Of a stretch of DNA of 64,000 nt, positions 1 through 8,899 are shown piece after piece; position 1 is the stretch's first letter, and each line of letters starts with the position of its first letter. Origin of the DNA: Paracoccus contaminans (lineage in GTDB: Bacteria > Pseudomonadota > Alphaproteobacteria > Rhodobacterales > Rhodobacteraceae). The position numbers and the translations under genes were made by a program. Under the pieces are notes generated by a model. It made no database searches, was not told the origin of the DNA, and saw only the letters and a program-made list of their open reading frames with translations. The stretch lies in contig NZ_CP020612.1 in NCBI RefSeq assembly GCF_002105555.1, positions 372,001-436,000 of the forward strand, in the 5' to 3' direction.

Positions 1-980
1 GGCTGCAGGACATAGCTGCGGATCTGGTTTCCCCAGCCGGCATCGCCCTTGCTTTCATGGGCGGCGTTGATGGCCGCGTTGCGCTTGTCCAGTTCCAGCT
101 GATAGAGGCGCGAGCGCAGCGCATTCATCGCGATCTCGCGGTTCTGGTGCTGCGATTTCATCGAACTGGTCACGACGATATTGGTGGGCAGGTGGGTGAT
201 TCGCACCGCCGAATCGGTCGTGTTGACGTGCTGACCGCCAGCACCAGAGGACCGATAGGTGTCGATCCGGATTTCATTGTCCGGGATCACGATCTCGATG
301 TTGTCGTCCACCACCGGATAGACCCAGACCGATGAGAACGACGTGTGCCGGCGGGCGGCACTGTCATAGGGGCTGATGCGCACCAGCCGGTGCACGCCCG
401 ATTCCGATTTCAGCCAGCCATAGGCGTTCGGCCCGCTGATCTTGTAGGCGGCCGAGCGGATACCGGCCTCATCGCCCGCCGTTTCGGATTGCAGCTCGAC
501 CTTGTAGCCCTTCTTCTCGGCCCAGCGGGTGTACATCCGCGCCAGCATCGACGCCCAGTCGCAGCTTTCCGTCCCGCCCGCCCCGGCGTTGATTTCCAGG
601 AAGGTGTCGTTGCCGTCCGCCTCGCCGTCCAGCAGCGCCTCAAGCTCCTTGGTGGCGGCAAGGTCGGCCAGCGATTTCAGCGTCGCCTCCGCCTCGGCGA
701 CGATCTCGGCGTCATCCTCGGCCTCGCCCAGTTCGATCAACTCGACATTGTCGCGCAGGTCCTGGTCGATGCGGCGATAGGTTTCCACCTTGTCCGACAG
801 GACCTGCCGGTCGCGCATCAGCTTCTGCGCGCGGGCCGGGTCGGACCACAGATCGCCATCCTCGATCATGGCGTTCATCTCTTCCAGGCGGTGCGGCGCG
901 GTGTCCCAGTCCATGCGCTGCGCCAGCAGGCCCAGCGACTTGCGGATGGCTTCGACGGTGGCTTGGGTTTCGGCACGCAT
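1..980 (-). CDS. prfB: Peptide chain release factor 2, 3' end cut by window
   Basis: Class I release factor that reads UGA and UAA stop codons in the ribosomal A site and triggers peptide release. The reading frame runs from an ATG at 978-980 to the window edge, so the C-terminus is missing. The GGQ peptidyl-hydrolysis motif sits in an [14 protein letters not shown] context. The stop-recognition tripeptide reads SPY (in VRISPYDSAARRHTSF) where many RF2 proteins have SPF, which separates it from the RF1 gene near 55129-56184. The N-terminal part is in a single continuous frame, with no in-frame UGA or programmed +1 frameshift of the E. coli kind. It lies about 100 bp downstream of the PBP1A gene on the same strand. 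Confidence 0.95.
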   Translation of the reverse strand, partial: MRAETQATVEAIRKSLGLLAQRMDWDTAPHRLEEMNAMIEDGDLWSDPARAQKLMRDRQVLSDKVETYRRIDQDLRDNVELIELGEAEDDAEIVAEAEATLKSLADLAATKELEALLDGEADGNDTFLEINAGAGGTESCDWASMLARMYTRWAEKKGYKVELQSETAGDEAGIRSAAYKISGPNAYGWLKSESGVHRLVRISPYDSAARRHTSFSSVWVYPVVDDNIEIVIPDNEIRIDTYRSSGAGGQHVNTTDSAVRITHLPTNIVVTSSMKSQHQNREIAMNALRSRLYQLELDKRNAAINAAHESKGDAGWGNQIRSYVLQ

Positions 981-1079
981 GGGCGGTCCCTGATGGGCTG
1001 TCTGCAAGAATGGATCGAGATAACCGCTCGGCCGCCCACGCACAAGACGGGCAGCCGGGCCGCAGTCAGAAGGGCCGGG

Positions 1080-3620
1080 TCAATACAGCCCGCCCGAACT
1101 CATCGAGCCATAGTCGGCCTTCTTGGGGATGATCTTCTTCTTGCCGGTCGATGTCGTCACCGCCTTGGCAGCCTTTTCGGTCACGTCGCTGCTTTTCTTG
1201 AAGCCGGGCAGCTGATCCTTGGGCACCCGCTGAAAGCCGCCATCCACGACCCGCTGCCCCGATGAGGGCGAGGTTCCGTTGCGGAAATATTCCGAGATGA
1301 CGCCCTTGCCATAGGACACATCGGCGAAATACCCCCCCGGCGGCACCTTGAATTTCGTCCCGCCATACTGCTTGACCGCCTGGCGCATGAAGGCGTTGAA
1401 TACCGGGACGCACAGCGTGCCCCCATAGGCGTTCGAGCCGAGGCTGCGCGGGTCGTCATAGCCCAGGTAACAGCCCGCGACCATGTTCGAGGTAAAGCCG
1501 ATGAACCACACGTCCTTGGCGTCGTTGGTGGTGCCGGTCTTGCCCGCCACCGGCACCGGCAGCTTGACCCCCTTGCCCGAGCCGCGCTTGACCACCCCTT
1601 CGAGCATCGAGGTCAGCTGATAGGCGGTGATCGCGTCCATCACCCTTTCGCGATCCGATGCGATCACCGGCGCCGTGCCCGCCGGCAGGCTGCCCATGTC
1701 GCAGGTCCGGCAAAGGCGCTTGTCATGGCGATAGACGGTGCGGCCCCAGCGATCCTGCACCCGGTCCACCAGTGTCGGCTCGACCCGCTCGCCGCCATTG
1801 GCGAACATCGCATAGGCGGCGACCATCTTGAACAATGTGGTTTCCTGCGCCCCCAGGCTGTTGGCCAGGAAGGGCGCCAGCTTGTCATAGACGCCGAAGC
1901 GTTCGGCATAGCGCGCGACGGTCTGCATCCCGATATCCTGCGCGATGCGGATCGTCATGAGGTTGCGCGACTGCTCGATCCCCGTGCGCAGCGGGACCGG
2001 ACCATAGAAACCGCCGCCCGAGTTCTTGGGCGTCCACAGCCCTTGCGGCGTGTTCACGGTGATCGGCTCGTCCGCGACGATCGTGGCGGGGGTATAGCCG
2101 TTGTCCAGCGCCGCGGCATAGACGAAGGGCTTGAAGGCCGAACCCGGCTGGCGCTGCGCCTGCGTCGCCCGGTTGAACACCGAGGACTGATAGCTGAAGC
2201 CCCCCTGCATCGCATAGACGCGGCCGGTGTTCACGTCCATCGCCATGAAGCCGCCCTCGATGCCGGGCACCTGGCGCAGCGTCCAGCGGATGAACTTGCG
2301 CGACCCGTCATCGACCATCCGGCGCACCAGCACAACATCGCCGACCGACAGCAGGTCAGATGCCACGCGTGCCTGCGGCGCGCGCTTGCGCCTTGGCAGC
2401 ATCTTGCGCGCCCATTGGACATCGGCCGCGGGGATGATGTGCCCGCGCGCCCCGGCCTCGGGCGCATCATTCGCCACGCCCTCGATGCCGATCACGGCAT
2501 CGGTCCTGCCCAGCGACAGAACGACCGCCGGCAGCCAGCCCTCGATGTCGCGCGGCACCTTGGCCCTGGCCAGCGCGGCGCGCCAGTGTTCCTCGCTGTC
2601 CAGCTGGTCGGGCGGGATCACCTGCCCGGTGCCGCGCCACAGCCCGATCCCGCGGTCATAGCGTTCCAGCGCGTCCTGCAACGCCTTGGCGGCGATCTTC
2701 TGCAACTGCGGCTCGACCGTGGCGCGGATGGACAGGCCGCCGCCGAAGAACTCCTCGGTGCCGAACTGGGCGGACAGCTGGCGGCGGATCTCGTCGGTGA
2801 AATAGTCGCGCGGCGGCAGGCTGTTGCGGAAGGCGGGGTAATCGCCGCCCTGCACCGATTTCAGCGGCAAGGCCGCCTCGGCCTTGTAGGTGTCTTCGGT
2901 CAGATAGCCGTTCTGCCACATCTCGCGCAGGACATAGTTGCGCCGTTCGGTCAGCTGTTCCCTGTCGCGCAGGACCGATCGCGAGGGCGCCTGCGGCATC
3001 GCCGCCAGCAGGGCCGCCTCGTGCGGTGCCAGGTCCGACAGGGGCTTGTTGAAATAGGTCTGCGCCGCCGCCCCCACGCCATAGCTGTTCTGGCCCAGAA
3101 AGATCTCGTTCAGATACAGTTCGAGGATCTTGTCCTTGGACAGCAGCTTGGTCAGCCGCGAGGCGATGATCAGTTCCTTGATCTTGCGTTCGGCGGTGCG
3201 GTCGGCGGACAGGAAGAAGTTCTTGGCGACCTGCTGGGTGATGGTCGAGGCGCCGCGCGCGCTTTCCCCGCGCGAGCGGATCATCTCGACCGCCGCTGCG
3301 GCCATCCCGCGGGGGTCATAGCCCTGATGGGTATAGAAGTTCTTGTCCTCGGCCGAAATGAAGGCCTGCTTGACCATGTCCGGCATCTCGCCGATCGGGA
3401 CAAAGATGCGCCGTTCCTCGGCGAATTCGTCAATCAGCCTGCCTTCGCCGGAATAGATGCGGCTGATCGTCTTGGGGGCATAACGGGTCAGTTCCTCGGC
3501 GCCGGGCAGGTCGCGCGAATAGATCCAGAAGATGCCGCCGATGGTCAGCGCCAGGAACACGGAGGCCGTGACGAACCACGAGAACACCGCGCCGACAAAG
3601 TTCAGGACGAAACGGATCAC
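1080..3620 (-). CDS. mrcA: Penicillin-binding protein 1A (bifunctional glycosyltransferase/transpeptidase)
   Basis: Inner-membrane enzyme that polymerises lipid II glycan strands and cross-links the peptides. I chose the GTG start at 3618-3620 (846 aa): the product then begins with one membrane helix (about residues 4-34), and a good promoter lies just upstream at 3651-3679. The longer open frame to 3908 would run through that promoter into the amidase gene. The GT51 domain shows the catalytic glutamate at residue 91 (EDKNFYTHQG) and the STITQQVAKN motif near 125-134. The transpeptidase domain shows SAFK (Ser494, Lys497), SRN at 551-553 and KTG at 694-696. An OB-like insert lies between the two domains, as usual for PBP1A. 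The amidase gene is immediately upstream, a common pairing in this family. Confidence 0.96.
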   Translation of the reverse strand: MIRFVLNFVGAVFSWFVTASVFLALTIGGIFWIYSRDLPGAEELTRYAPKTISRIYSGEGRLIDEFAEERRIFVPIGEMPDMVKQAFISAEDKNFYTHQGYDPRGMAAAAVEMIRSRGESARGASTITQQVAKNFFLSADRTAERKIKELIIASRLTKLLSKDKILELYLNEIFLGQNSYGVGAAAQTYFNKPLSDLAPHEAALLAAMPQAPSRSVLRDREQLTERRNYVLREMWQNGYLTEDTYKAEAALPLKSVQGGDYPAFRNSLPPRDYFTDEIRRQLSAQFGTEEFFGGGLSIRATVEPQLQKIAAKALQDALERYDRGIGLWRGTGQVIPPDQLDSEEHWRAALARAKVPRDIEGWLPAVVLSLGRTDAVIGIEGVANDAPEAGARGHIIPAADVQWARKMLPRRKRAPQARVASDLLSVGDVVLVRRMVDDGSRKFIRWTLRQVPGIEGGFMAMDVNTGRVYAMQGGFSYQSSVFNRATQAQRQPGSAFKPFVYAAALDNGYTPATIVADEPITVNTPQGLWTPKNSGGGFYGPVPLRTGIEQSRNLMTIRIAQDIGMQTVARYAERFGVYDKLAPFLANSLGAQETTLFKMVAAYAMFANGGERVEPTLVDRVQDRWGRTVYRHDKRLCRTCDMGSLPAGTAPVIASDRERVMDAITAYQLTSMLEGVVKRGSGKGVKLPVPVAGKTGTTNDAKDVWFIGFTSNMVAGCYLGYDDPRSLGSNAYGGTLCVPVFNAFMRQAVKQYGGTKFKVPPGGYFADVSYGKGVISEYFRNGTSPSSGQRVVDGGFQRVPKDQLPGFKKSSDVTEKAAKAVTTSTGKKKIIPKKADYGSMSSGGLY

Positions 3621-3650
3621 TGACTGCCCACCACCGCAAACCGGGGCGCA

Positions 3651-3679
3651 CCTATAGCGGTCAGCCCCCCTGCGGTCAA
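3651..3679 (-). promoter_or_regulatory. Predicted sigma-70 promoter of mrcA
   Basis: On the minus strand a TTGACC -35 box (3674-3679) and a TATAGG -10 box (3651-3656) are separated by exactly 17 bp. Transcription would begin near 3644, about 24 bp before the GTG start, which supports the shorter reading of the PBP1A gene. It would let mrcA be made independently of the amidase. Confidence 0.6.
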
Positions 3680-3741
3680 AGCAAGCTTGCGTCAGGCGGC
3701 ATACTGCCGCCGCAGGGGCTGATGCCCGGGGGCCGACGGGC

Positions 3742-4986
3742 CTAGCGTGCAGGTTCCGGCGGCGCCGGGACGGCGGCGGCGGAGCCCGCCGTGACAGGGG
3801 CCGCTGCCGCGCCCTCGTCGGCGGCCCAGGCGCCGATCCCCTCGGCGATGGCCTGGGCCACACGCGCCCGCCAGTCGGGATCGAACAGGTTGGCCCGGTC
3901 GCCCGCATCGGTCAGAAAGCCCAGTTCCACCAGCAGCGAGGGAATATCGGGCGACTTCAGCACCGAGAACGCCGCCCCGCGCACCGGCACCCGGTGCATC
4001 GTCACGCCCGCCACGTTCAGCCGCGCGACCAGGTGACGCGCCGCATCCTGGCTGCGGGGCTGGGTGTCGATCCGGGCAAGGTCGATCAGGGCGCGGCTCA
4101 CGTCCTCGTCTGTGTCCGACAGGTCCATCCCCGCCAGCAGGTCGCTGCGGTCGTGCAGCGCGGCAAGCTGGCGGGCGGCACGGTCGTTGGATTGGGGATC
4201 CCAGACATAGATGGTGGCACCGGCGGCCTCGCCCGCGGGCAGCGCATCGGCATGCAGGGAAACGAACAGATCCGCAGCTTGCGCCCGCGCGACCGAGGTG
4301 CGCCGTTCCAGCGGGACAAAGCGGTCCTCCTCGCGCGTCTGGACAACCTCGATGCCGCGTGCCTGCAGGGCGGCGGCAAGCTCGCGCGCAAAGCCCAGCA
4401 TGAGGGCGCTTTCCGCGATGCCGCCGGCCTGCGCGCCCGAATCGATGCCGCCATGGCCAGGGTCAAGCACAACGCGCAGCCGGCCATCCGCCAAGGCGCG
4501 GCCCGGCCGGTTGCGGCCGATGGCGGCAGGCTCGGGCAGGTCGCGCAGCACGGTCAGCGCGTCCTTGCGGGGGGCAAAGGCTTTCGGGGCAACCGGCACC
4601 AGGCGCACCGACAGGGTTGCCGGCGCCCGGCCCATACGCGCGCTGTCCACTGCCATGGGTCCGGGCAGCGTCAGGACGGCACGCGCCCCGCCCCCCGGCG
4701 CCGGTCCCCAGCGCAGGCCCTGCGACTGGCCCGCAGCCTGCCCCTGCGCCGCCTGGGGGGGGCGCGTCCCGGCCAGGTCGATCACCAGCCGGGGCGGGCC
4801 GTCGATCAGGGCGAGGCGAAACGGCACGGCATGATCAAGGCCGATCGTCAGCGCCAGCGGGCGCGGCCGGCCCCGATCCCGGCCCTCGGCGGCGATGACG
4901 ATGCGGGCGGGATCGACGCTGGCCACAGGCTCTGCCCCGGCAGGCAGCGCCGCAAGCAGCAGCGCGAGCAGGGGCCAAAGCCTCAC
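3742..4986 (-). CDS. amiC: Periplasmic N-acetylmuramoyl-L-alanine amidase (AMIN + amidase_3)
   Basis: Zinc amidase that cuts the bond between N-acetylmuramic acid and L-alanine, releasing septal peptidoglycan during cell separation. The 414 aa product has a signal peptide ending at about residue 18 and an AMIN targeting domain at roughly 25-130. The catalytic domain (about 168-392) has H178 in DPGHGG, E192 in GGIAES, H245 in SLHADA and catalytic E354 in VELGFLT. The tail is Ala/Pro rich. Its ATG overlaps the stop of the aminotransferase by 4 bp, so the two are probably translationally coupled. PBP1A follows 121 bp downstream. Other amidase_3 family names (AmiA/AmiB) cannot be excluded, but the AMIN domain favours AmiC. 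Confidence 0.92.
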   Translation of the reverse strand: MRLWPLLALLLAALPAGAEPVASVDPARIVIAAEGRDRGRPRPLALTIGLDHAVPFRLALIDGPPRLVIDLAGTRPPQAAQGQAAGQSQGLRWGPAPGGGARAVLTLPGPMAVDSARMGRAPATLSVRLVPVAPKAFAPRKDALTVLRDLPEPAAIGRNRPGRALADGRLRVVLDPGHGGIDSGAQAGGIAESALMLGFARELAAALQARGIEVVQTREEDRFVPLERRTSVARAQAADLFVSLHADALPAGEAAGATIYVWDPQSNDRAARQLAALHDRSDLLAGMDLSDTDEDVSRALIDLARIDTQPRSQDAARHLVARLNVAGVTMHRVPVRGAAFSVLKSPDIPSLLVELGFLTDAGDRANLFDPDWRARVAQAIAEGIGAWAADEGAAAAPVTAGSAAAVPAPPEPAR

Positions 4987-6125
4987 CGTCCCGCCATCCA
5001 GGCGGCCAGGCGGTCCAGCGCCTCCTCGATCTCGGCGGTGCTGCGCGCATAGGACAGGCGCAGCGTTTGGCGGCCCCGCACCGGGTCGAAGTCGAGCCCC
5101 GGCGTGACCGCCACCCCAGCCCCGTCGAGGATCGCGGCCGCCAGCGCCATGCTGTCATCGGTCAGGTCCGAGACATCGGCATAGATGTAGAACGCCCCGT
5201 CCGGCGGCGCGATGCGGGTGATTCCCATCGCCGGCAGGCGATCGAGCATCAGGCTGCGGTTCGCGGCATACACCGCCAGGTTCGCCTCTGCCTCCGCCTC
5301 GCCCTCGGGCGACAGGGCGGCCAGCGCGGCAAGCTGGCTGGCATGGGGCGGACAGATGAACATGTTGGCCGCCAGCCGTTCCATGGCCCGGACCATGTCG
5401 CGCGGCACGACCATCCAGCCGATGCGCCAGCCGGTCATGCTGAAATACTTGGAAAAGCTGTTGATGACGATCACATCATCCGTCACCTCAAGCGCGCTGG
5501 CGCAGCGCGCGCCATAGCTCAGCCCGTGATAGATCTCGTCCGAGATCAGCGCCGCCCCCAGTTCGGCCGTGCGTGCGGCCAGCGCCGCCAGCGCATCGCG
5601 GCCCAGCATCGTGCCCGAAGGATTGCCGGGCGAGGCGATCATCACCCCCTGCACCCCGGCAGGGATATCCTCGGGAACGGGCTGATAGCGGTTTTCGGGC
5701 CGGGTCTGCAGGCCCACCGGCTCGACCGACATGGCGCGCAGGATCTGGCGATAGCTGGGATAACCCGGCTCGCCCACGGCCACCCGGTCGCCCGCGTCGA
5801 ACAGCGCCGAGAAGGCCAGCATGAAGGCCCCGGACGAGCCGGGGGTGATGACCACCCGCGCCGGATCGAGATCGATGCCATACCAGCGCCGGTAGAGCGC
5901 GGCGATCCCCGCGCGCAGCGCCGGCAGGCCGAGGGCGACCGTATAGCCCAGCGGCTCGTCCAGCGCCGCTGCCAGCGCCCGGCGCGCGGCCGCCGGGGCC
6001 GGGGTCGAGGGCTGGCCGACCTCCATGTGGATGATGCGGCGCCCTGCCGCCTCGGCCAGCCGGGCCTGTTCCATCACGTCCATGACGATGAACGGATCGA
6101 CCTGCCCGCGCCGCGATTGCCTCAT
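4983..6125 (-). CDS. PLP-dependent class I/II aminotransferase
   Basis: Fold-type I aminotransferase of the aspartate/aromatic aminotransferase superfamily, cytoplasmic; the amino-acid substrate cannot be told from sequence. I chose the ATG at 6123-6125 (380 aa) because an AGGGGAA ribosome-binding site lies 6 bp upstream; the frame stays open to 6206 but has no such site there. The PLP Schiff-base lysine is in SFSKYFSMTGWRIGW (K226), preceded by the ISDEIYHG motif that contacts the pyridine nitrogen and by ASPGNPSGT. It is the first gene of a minus-strand group with the amidase (4 bp overlap). The divergent DsbA-like gene begins 149 bp away. Confidence 0.9.
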   Translation of the reverse strand: MRQSRRGQVDPFIVMDVMEQARLAEAAGRRIIHMEVGQPSTPAPAAARRALAAALDEPLGYTVALGLPALRAGIAALYRRWYGIDLDPARVVITPGSSGAFMLAFSALFDAGDRVAVGEPGYPSYRQILRAMSVEPVGLQTRPENRYQPVPEDIPAGVQGVMIASPGNPSGTMLGRDALAALAARTAELGAALISDEIYHGLSYGARCASALEVTDDVIVINSFSKYFSMTGWRIGWMVVPRDMVRAMERLAANMFICPPHASQLAALAALSPEGEAEAEANLAVYAANRSLMLDRLPAMGITRIAPPDGAFYIYADVSDLTDDSMALAAAILDGAGVAVTPGLDFDPVRGRQTLRLSYARSTAEIEEALDRLAAWMAGR

Positions 6126-6274
6126 GCCCGTTCCCCTGCCTGCGCGCTGCCTCGTCTGCGCTTTTCGCCCCGCGCCGCCCCCCTGGTCAAGCAGGCCCGC
6201 CATCACGGCGAGTTGGGCTGGACAGGGAAGGCGCGCTTCGCCAAGGTCGCGCGCGACAAGCGAAAGGACGCGCC

Positions 6275-7042
6275 ATGAAATCCCTGCTGACCGCCGCGGC
6301 CTTGATGGCCGCCAGCGCCCTGCCCCTGTCCGTCCAGCCTGCCGCAGCCTTTGATCCGGCGAGCATGACCGAGGCGGAAAAGACTGCCTTCGGCGAGGCC
6401 GTGCGCGATTACATCATGTCCAACCCCCAGGTGCTGGTCGAGGCCGTCAACCAGATGGAGGCGCAGCGCCTTGCCGACGAGAGCAAGAACGACAAGGCGC
6501 TGGTGGCGGCGAACAGGGCCGAGATCATGGATGACGGCCGGTCATGGGTCGGCGGCAACCCCAAAGGCGACCTGACGATGGTCGAGTTCATCGACTATCG
6601 TTGCGGCTATTGCCGCAAGGTCGCCTCCGAGGTGGACGAGGTCGTGGCAAAGGACGGCAATATCCGCCTGATCCTGAAGGAATTCCCGATCCTCGGCCGC
6701 GAGAGCGAACTGGCCTCGCGCTATGCCATCGCGGTCAAGCAGACGGCGGGTGCCGATGCCTACAAGGCCGCCCATGACAAGCTGTATGCAATGCGGGGCG
6801 AGGTGACGATGGAGTCGCTGGGCGCGCTGGCAGCCGAACAGGGATTGGACGCGCAGGCCATCACCCGCCACATGAACAGCGAGGCGGTGACGGCCGAGAT
6901 CCGCGCCAATCGCCAGCTGGCCGAAAAGATGCAGATCATGGGCACCCCGACCTTCGTGATCGGTCCCGAACTGCTGCGCGGCATTCCCTCGACCGGGATG
7001 ACTGCGGCAATCGAGCAGATCCGCAAGGGCGCGCAGGGCTGA
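6275..7042 (+). CDS. DsbA-family periplasmic thiol:disulfide protein (ScsC/Com1-like)
   Basis: Periplasmic thioredoxin-fold protein. The 255 aa product has a clear signal peptide (cleavage near Ala25), then a helical N-terminal extension (about 28-90) like that of ScsC-type proteins, in which it mediates oligomerisation. The DsbA-like domain starts at about residue 97, with the redox motif CGYC (C110, C113) after VEFIDYR and the cis-proline loop GTPTF. It could oxidise cysteines or act as a disulfide isomerase/reductase; the motif alone does not decide. The window also encodes LptD and SurA, whose maturation depends on periplasmic folding, but no link is shown. A strong hairpin follows the stop codon. 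Confidence 0.9.
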   Translation: MKSLLTAAALMAASALPLSVQPAAAFDPASMTEAEKTAFGEAVRDYIMSNPQVLVEAVNQMEAQRLADESKNDKALVAANRAEIMDDGRSWVGGNPKGDLTMVEFIDYRCGYCRKVASEVDEVVAKDGNIRLILKEFPILGRESELASRYAIAVKQTAGADAYKAAHDKLYAMRGEVTMESLGALAAEQGLDAQAITRHMNSEAVTAEIRANRQLAEKMQIMGTPTFVIGPELLRGIPSTGMTAAIEQIRKGAQG

Positions 7043-7051
7043 GCGGCCGGA

Positions 7052-7072
7052 CCGGGGGTTTCACACCCCCGG
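7052..7072 (+). terminator. Hairpin after the DsbA-family gene
   Basis: A perfect 7 bp stem, CCGGGGG (7052-7058) with CCCCCGG (7066-7072), and a 7-base loop, starting 9 bp after the stop codon. No T run follows, so it may act as an mRNA 3'-end stabiliser or a weak terminator. Its right arm is shared with the repeated element at 7066-7093. Confidence 0.5.
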
Positions 7073-7093
7073 ACCCCCGTGGGATATTTCCGG
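7066..7093 (+). repeat. Intergenic repeat CCCCCGGACCCCC..GGATATTT, copy 1
   Basis: A 28 bp element that matches the copy at 52009-52036 (opposite strand) at 24 of 28 positions. Shorter copies lie at 7228-7250 and 60712-60734. All sit between genes, next to hairpins. Confidence 0.55.
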
Positions 7094-7227
7094 CCGCCCG
7101 AAGACGGGTAACGGTTCCTTAATCAGCCGATGCTAGACAAGCCGGGCGGAACAGGCGGGGACGCCGATGGCCGCGCCGACCGAAGGCCGCCCTCACCCGC
7201 GTAGGTGAGGGCGTGCGGTCCTCAGGC

Positions 7228-7250
7228 GGCCCGAAATATCCTCGGGGGTG
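7228..7250 (-). repeat. Intergenic ATATTT repeat, copy 2
   Basis: Read on the minus strand it gives CACCCCCGAGGATATTTCGG, a shortened form of the 28 bp element at 7066-7093. It is inverted relative to that copy and lies about 135 bp away. Confidence 0.45.
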
Positions 7251-7270
7251 AATGGCGCGGCACGCGCCAG

Positions 7271-7296
7271 AGGGGGCAGACAGCCCCCTTTCTTTC
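7271..7296 (+). terminator. Rho-independent terminator
   Basis: AGGGGGC (7271-7277) pairs with GCCCCCT (7283-7289) around a 5-base loop and is followed by the T-rich stretch TTCTTTC. It points away from the DsbA-family gene but lies 230 bp beyond its stop, so it may end read-through or an unrecognised short transcript. Confidence 0.5.
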
Positions 7297-7648
7297 AAGA
7301 AGCCGAGCGGCCGAAGGTGCGTGGGCCAGCTGCGACGGGCGTCGCTGTCCTTGCGGAACACGTCTCCGGGCGCGCAGGGTTGCCCTGCAGAAACCGATTT
7401 CCCGTCTTTCCCGGCCGTGCACCGGCCCCGCGTGCAGGCGGCTGGCGCTTGGAAACACGTCTGCCTGTCTTATTCCGAAAACCGAGGCACTGACTGCGAC
7501 CGGGCGGACGGTGGGAAGCCGTTCCCCGCCCTGTCGTGCCGGCCGCGTCACTGTCCTGCGGCAGCAGGTTTGAAGAGTCGTCGCCGGCCGTCGCAGCCCG
7601 TCCTGCCATGCGGGCGAAAGACCTGGGGGAGGCCGTCAGCCCGCCCGG

Positions 7649-8827
7649 TCAGCTGGCGGCAGGGGCCCTGTGCAGCGTCCCGGCCGTCTCAGTCGCCGCC
7701 GGCTTTGCCGGGTCAGGCATGCCGGCCTTCTGCACCTCCTCGGCGCGCTTCTCGACCAGTTCGACGATATGGTCGATCATCTGGTCGTTGGTCATCTTGT
7801 GGCTCTGGCGGCCGGCCACATAGATCATGCCGCTGCCCGCCCCGCCGCCGGTGAAGCCCAGATCGGTCATCAGCGCCTCGCCGGGGCCGTTCACGACGCA
7901 GCCGATGATCGACAGGCTCATCGGCGTCTTGATGTGCTCCAGCCGCTTTTCCAGTATTTCAACGGTGCGGATCACGTCAAAGCCCTGCCGTGCGCAGCTG
8001 GGGCAGCTGATGATCTGCACACCGCGGGTACGCAGGCCCAGCGACTTGAGAATCTCGTAGCCGACCTTGACCTCCTCGACCGGATCGGCGGACAGCGAAA
8101 CGCGGATCGTGTCGCCGATGCCCATCCACAGCAGGTTCCCCATCCCGATCGCGGACTTGACCGTTCCGCCGCGCAGCCCCCCCGCCTCGGTGATGCCAAG
8201 ATGGATGGGGGCATCGGTCGCCTCGGCCAGTTGCTGATAGGCGGCGGCGGCCAGGAACACGTCGGATGCCTTGACGCTGATCTTGAACTCGTGAAAGTCG
8301 TTGTCCTGCAACAGCTTGATATGATCCAACCCGGATTCAACCATCGCGTCCGGGCATGGCTCGCCGTATTTTTCAAGCAGATGCCGTTCCAGTGATCCGG
8401 CGTTCACGCCGATGCGGATGGAACAGCCATGATCGCGCGCGGCCTGCACCACCTCGCGAACCCGGCGGGCATCGCCGATATTGCCGGGGTTGATGCGCAG
8501 GCAGGCGGCGCCCGCCTCCGCCGCCTCGATGGCCCGGCGGTAGTGGAAATGGATGTCGGCAACGATGGGCACCGGGCTTTCGCGGCAGATCTCGCGCAAG
8601 GCGGCGGTCGATGCCTCGTCCGGGGTGGATACGCGCACGATATCGGCCCCCGCCTCGGCGGCCGCGATCACCTGGGCAAGCGTGGCGCGCACATCGCTGG
8701 TGTCGGTATTGGTCATCGTCTGGACGCTGATCGGCGCATCCCCCCCGACGGGAACCTTCCCGACCATGATCCTGCGGCTGGGCCGGCGGTCGATGTTTCG
8801 CCACGGGCGGATGGGATTATGGGTCAT
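7649..8827 (-). CDS. ispG: 4-hydroxy-3-methylbut-2-en-1-yl diphosphate synthase
   Basis: Iron-sulfur enzyme of the MEP (non-mevalonate) isoprenoid pathway; it reductively converts 2-C-methyl-D-erythritol 2,4-cyclodiphosphate to HMBPP using ferredoxin or flavodoxin electrons. The 392 aa product has the N-terminal TIM-barrel segment ([15 protein letters not shown], then the RINPGN loop). The C-terminal cluster domain has the three [4Fe-4S] ligands C275 and C278 (ISCPSC) and C310, plus E317 in CVVNGPGE. The length is typical for bacteria. It starts at an ATG about 70 bp downstream of the RodZ-like gene, an order common in this family, and the two may be co-transcribed. Confidence 0.96.
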   Translation of the reverse strand: MTHNPIRPWRNIDRRPSRRIMVGKVPVGGDAPISVQTMTNTDTSDVRATLAQVIAAAEAGADIVRVSTPDEASTAALREICRESPVPIVADIHFHYRRAIEAAEAGAACLRINPGNIGDARRVREVVQAARDHGCSIRIGVNAGSLERHLLEKYGEPCPDAMVESGLDHIKLLQDNDFHEFKISVKASDVFLAAAAYQQLAEATDAPIHLGITEAGGLRGGTVKSAIGMGNLLWMGIGDTIRVSLSADPVEEVKVGYEILKSLGLRTRGVQIISCPSCARQGFDVIRTVEILEKRLEHIKTPMSLSIIGCVVNGPGEALMTDLGFTGGGAGSGMIYVAGRQSHKMTNDQMIDHIVELVEKRAEEVQKAGMPDPAKPAATETAGTLHRAPAAS

Positions 8828-8899
8828 GGGCGCGGCCTTTCGCTGACCCGCGACAGATAGGCTTCCCGTCCCGCGGAGGCAACCGCCGCCCTTATCCGA

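Larger units (their letters stand above)
7073..7648 (+). other. Hairpin-rich intergenic region, no convincing gene
   Basis: About 575 bp between convergent genes. It holds perfect hairpins at 7190-7211 (CCCTCACC/GGTGAGGG), 7253-7269 (TGGCGCG/CGCGCCA) and 7271-7289 (AGGGGGC/GCCCCCT), plus two copies of the ATATTT repeat. Very short frames begin at 7132 and 7167 and stop within about 25 codons; they may be the start of a lost gene. From 7300 to 7648 I see only GC-rich sequence with no ribosome-binding site or codon pattern of a gene. Confidence 0.5.

Noticed and set aside
3621..3908. Longer N-terminus for PBP1A
   Set aside because: The added 96 residues are Arg/Pro-rich, run through a good promoter and overlap the amidase gene.
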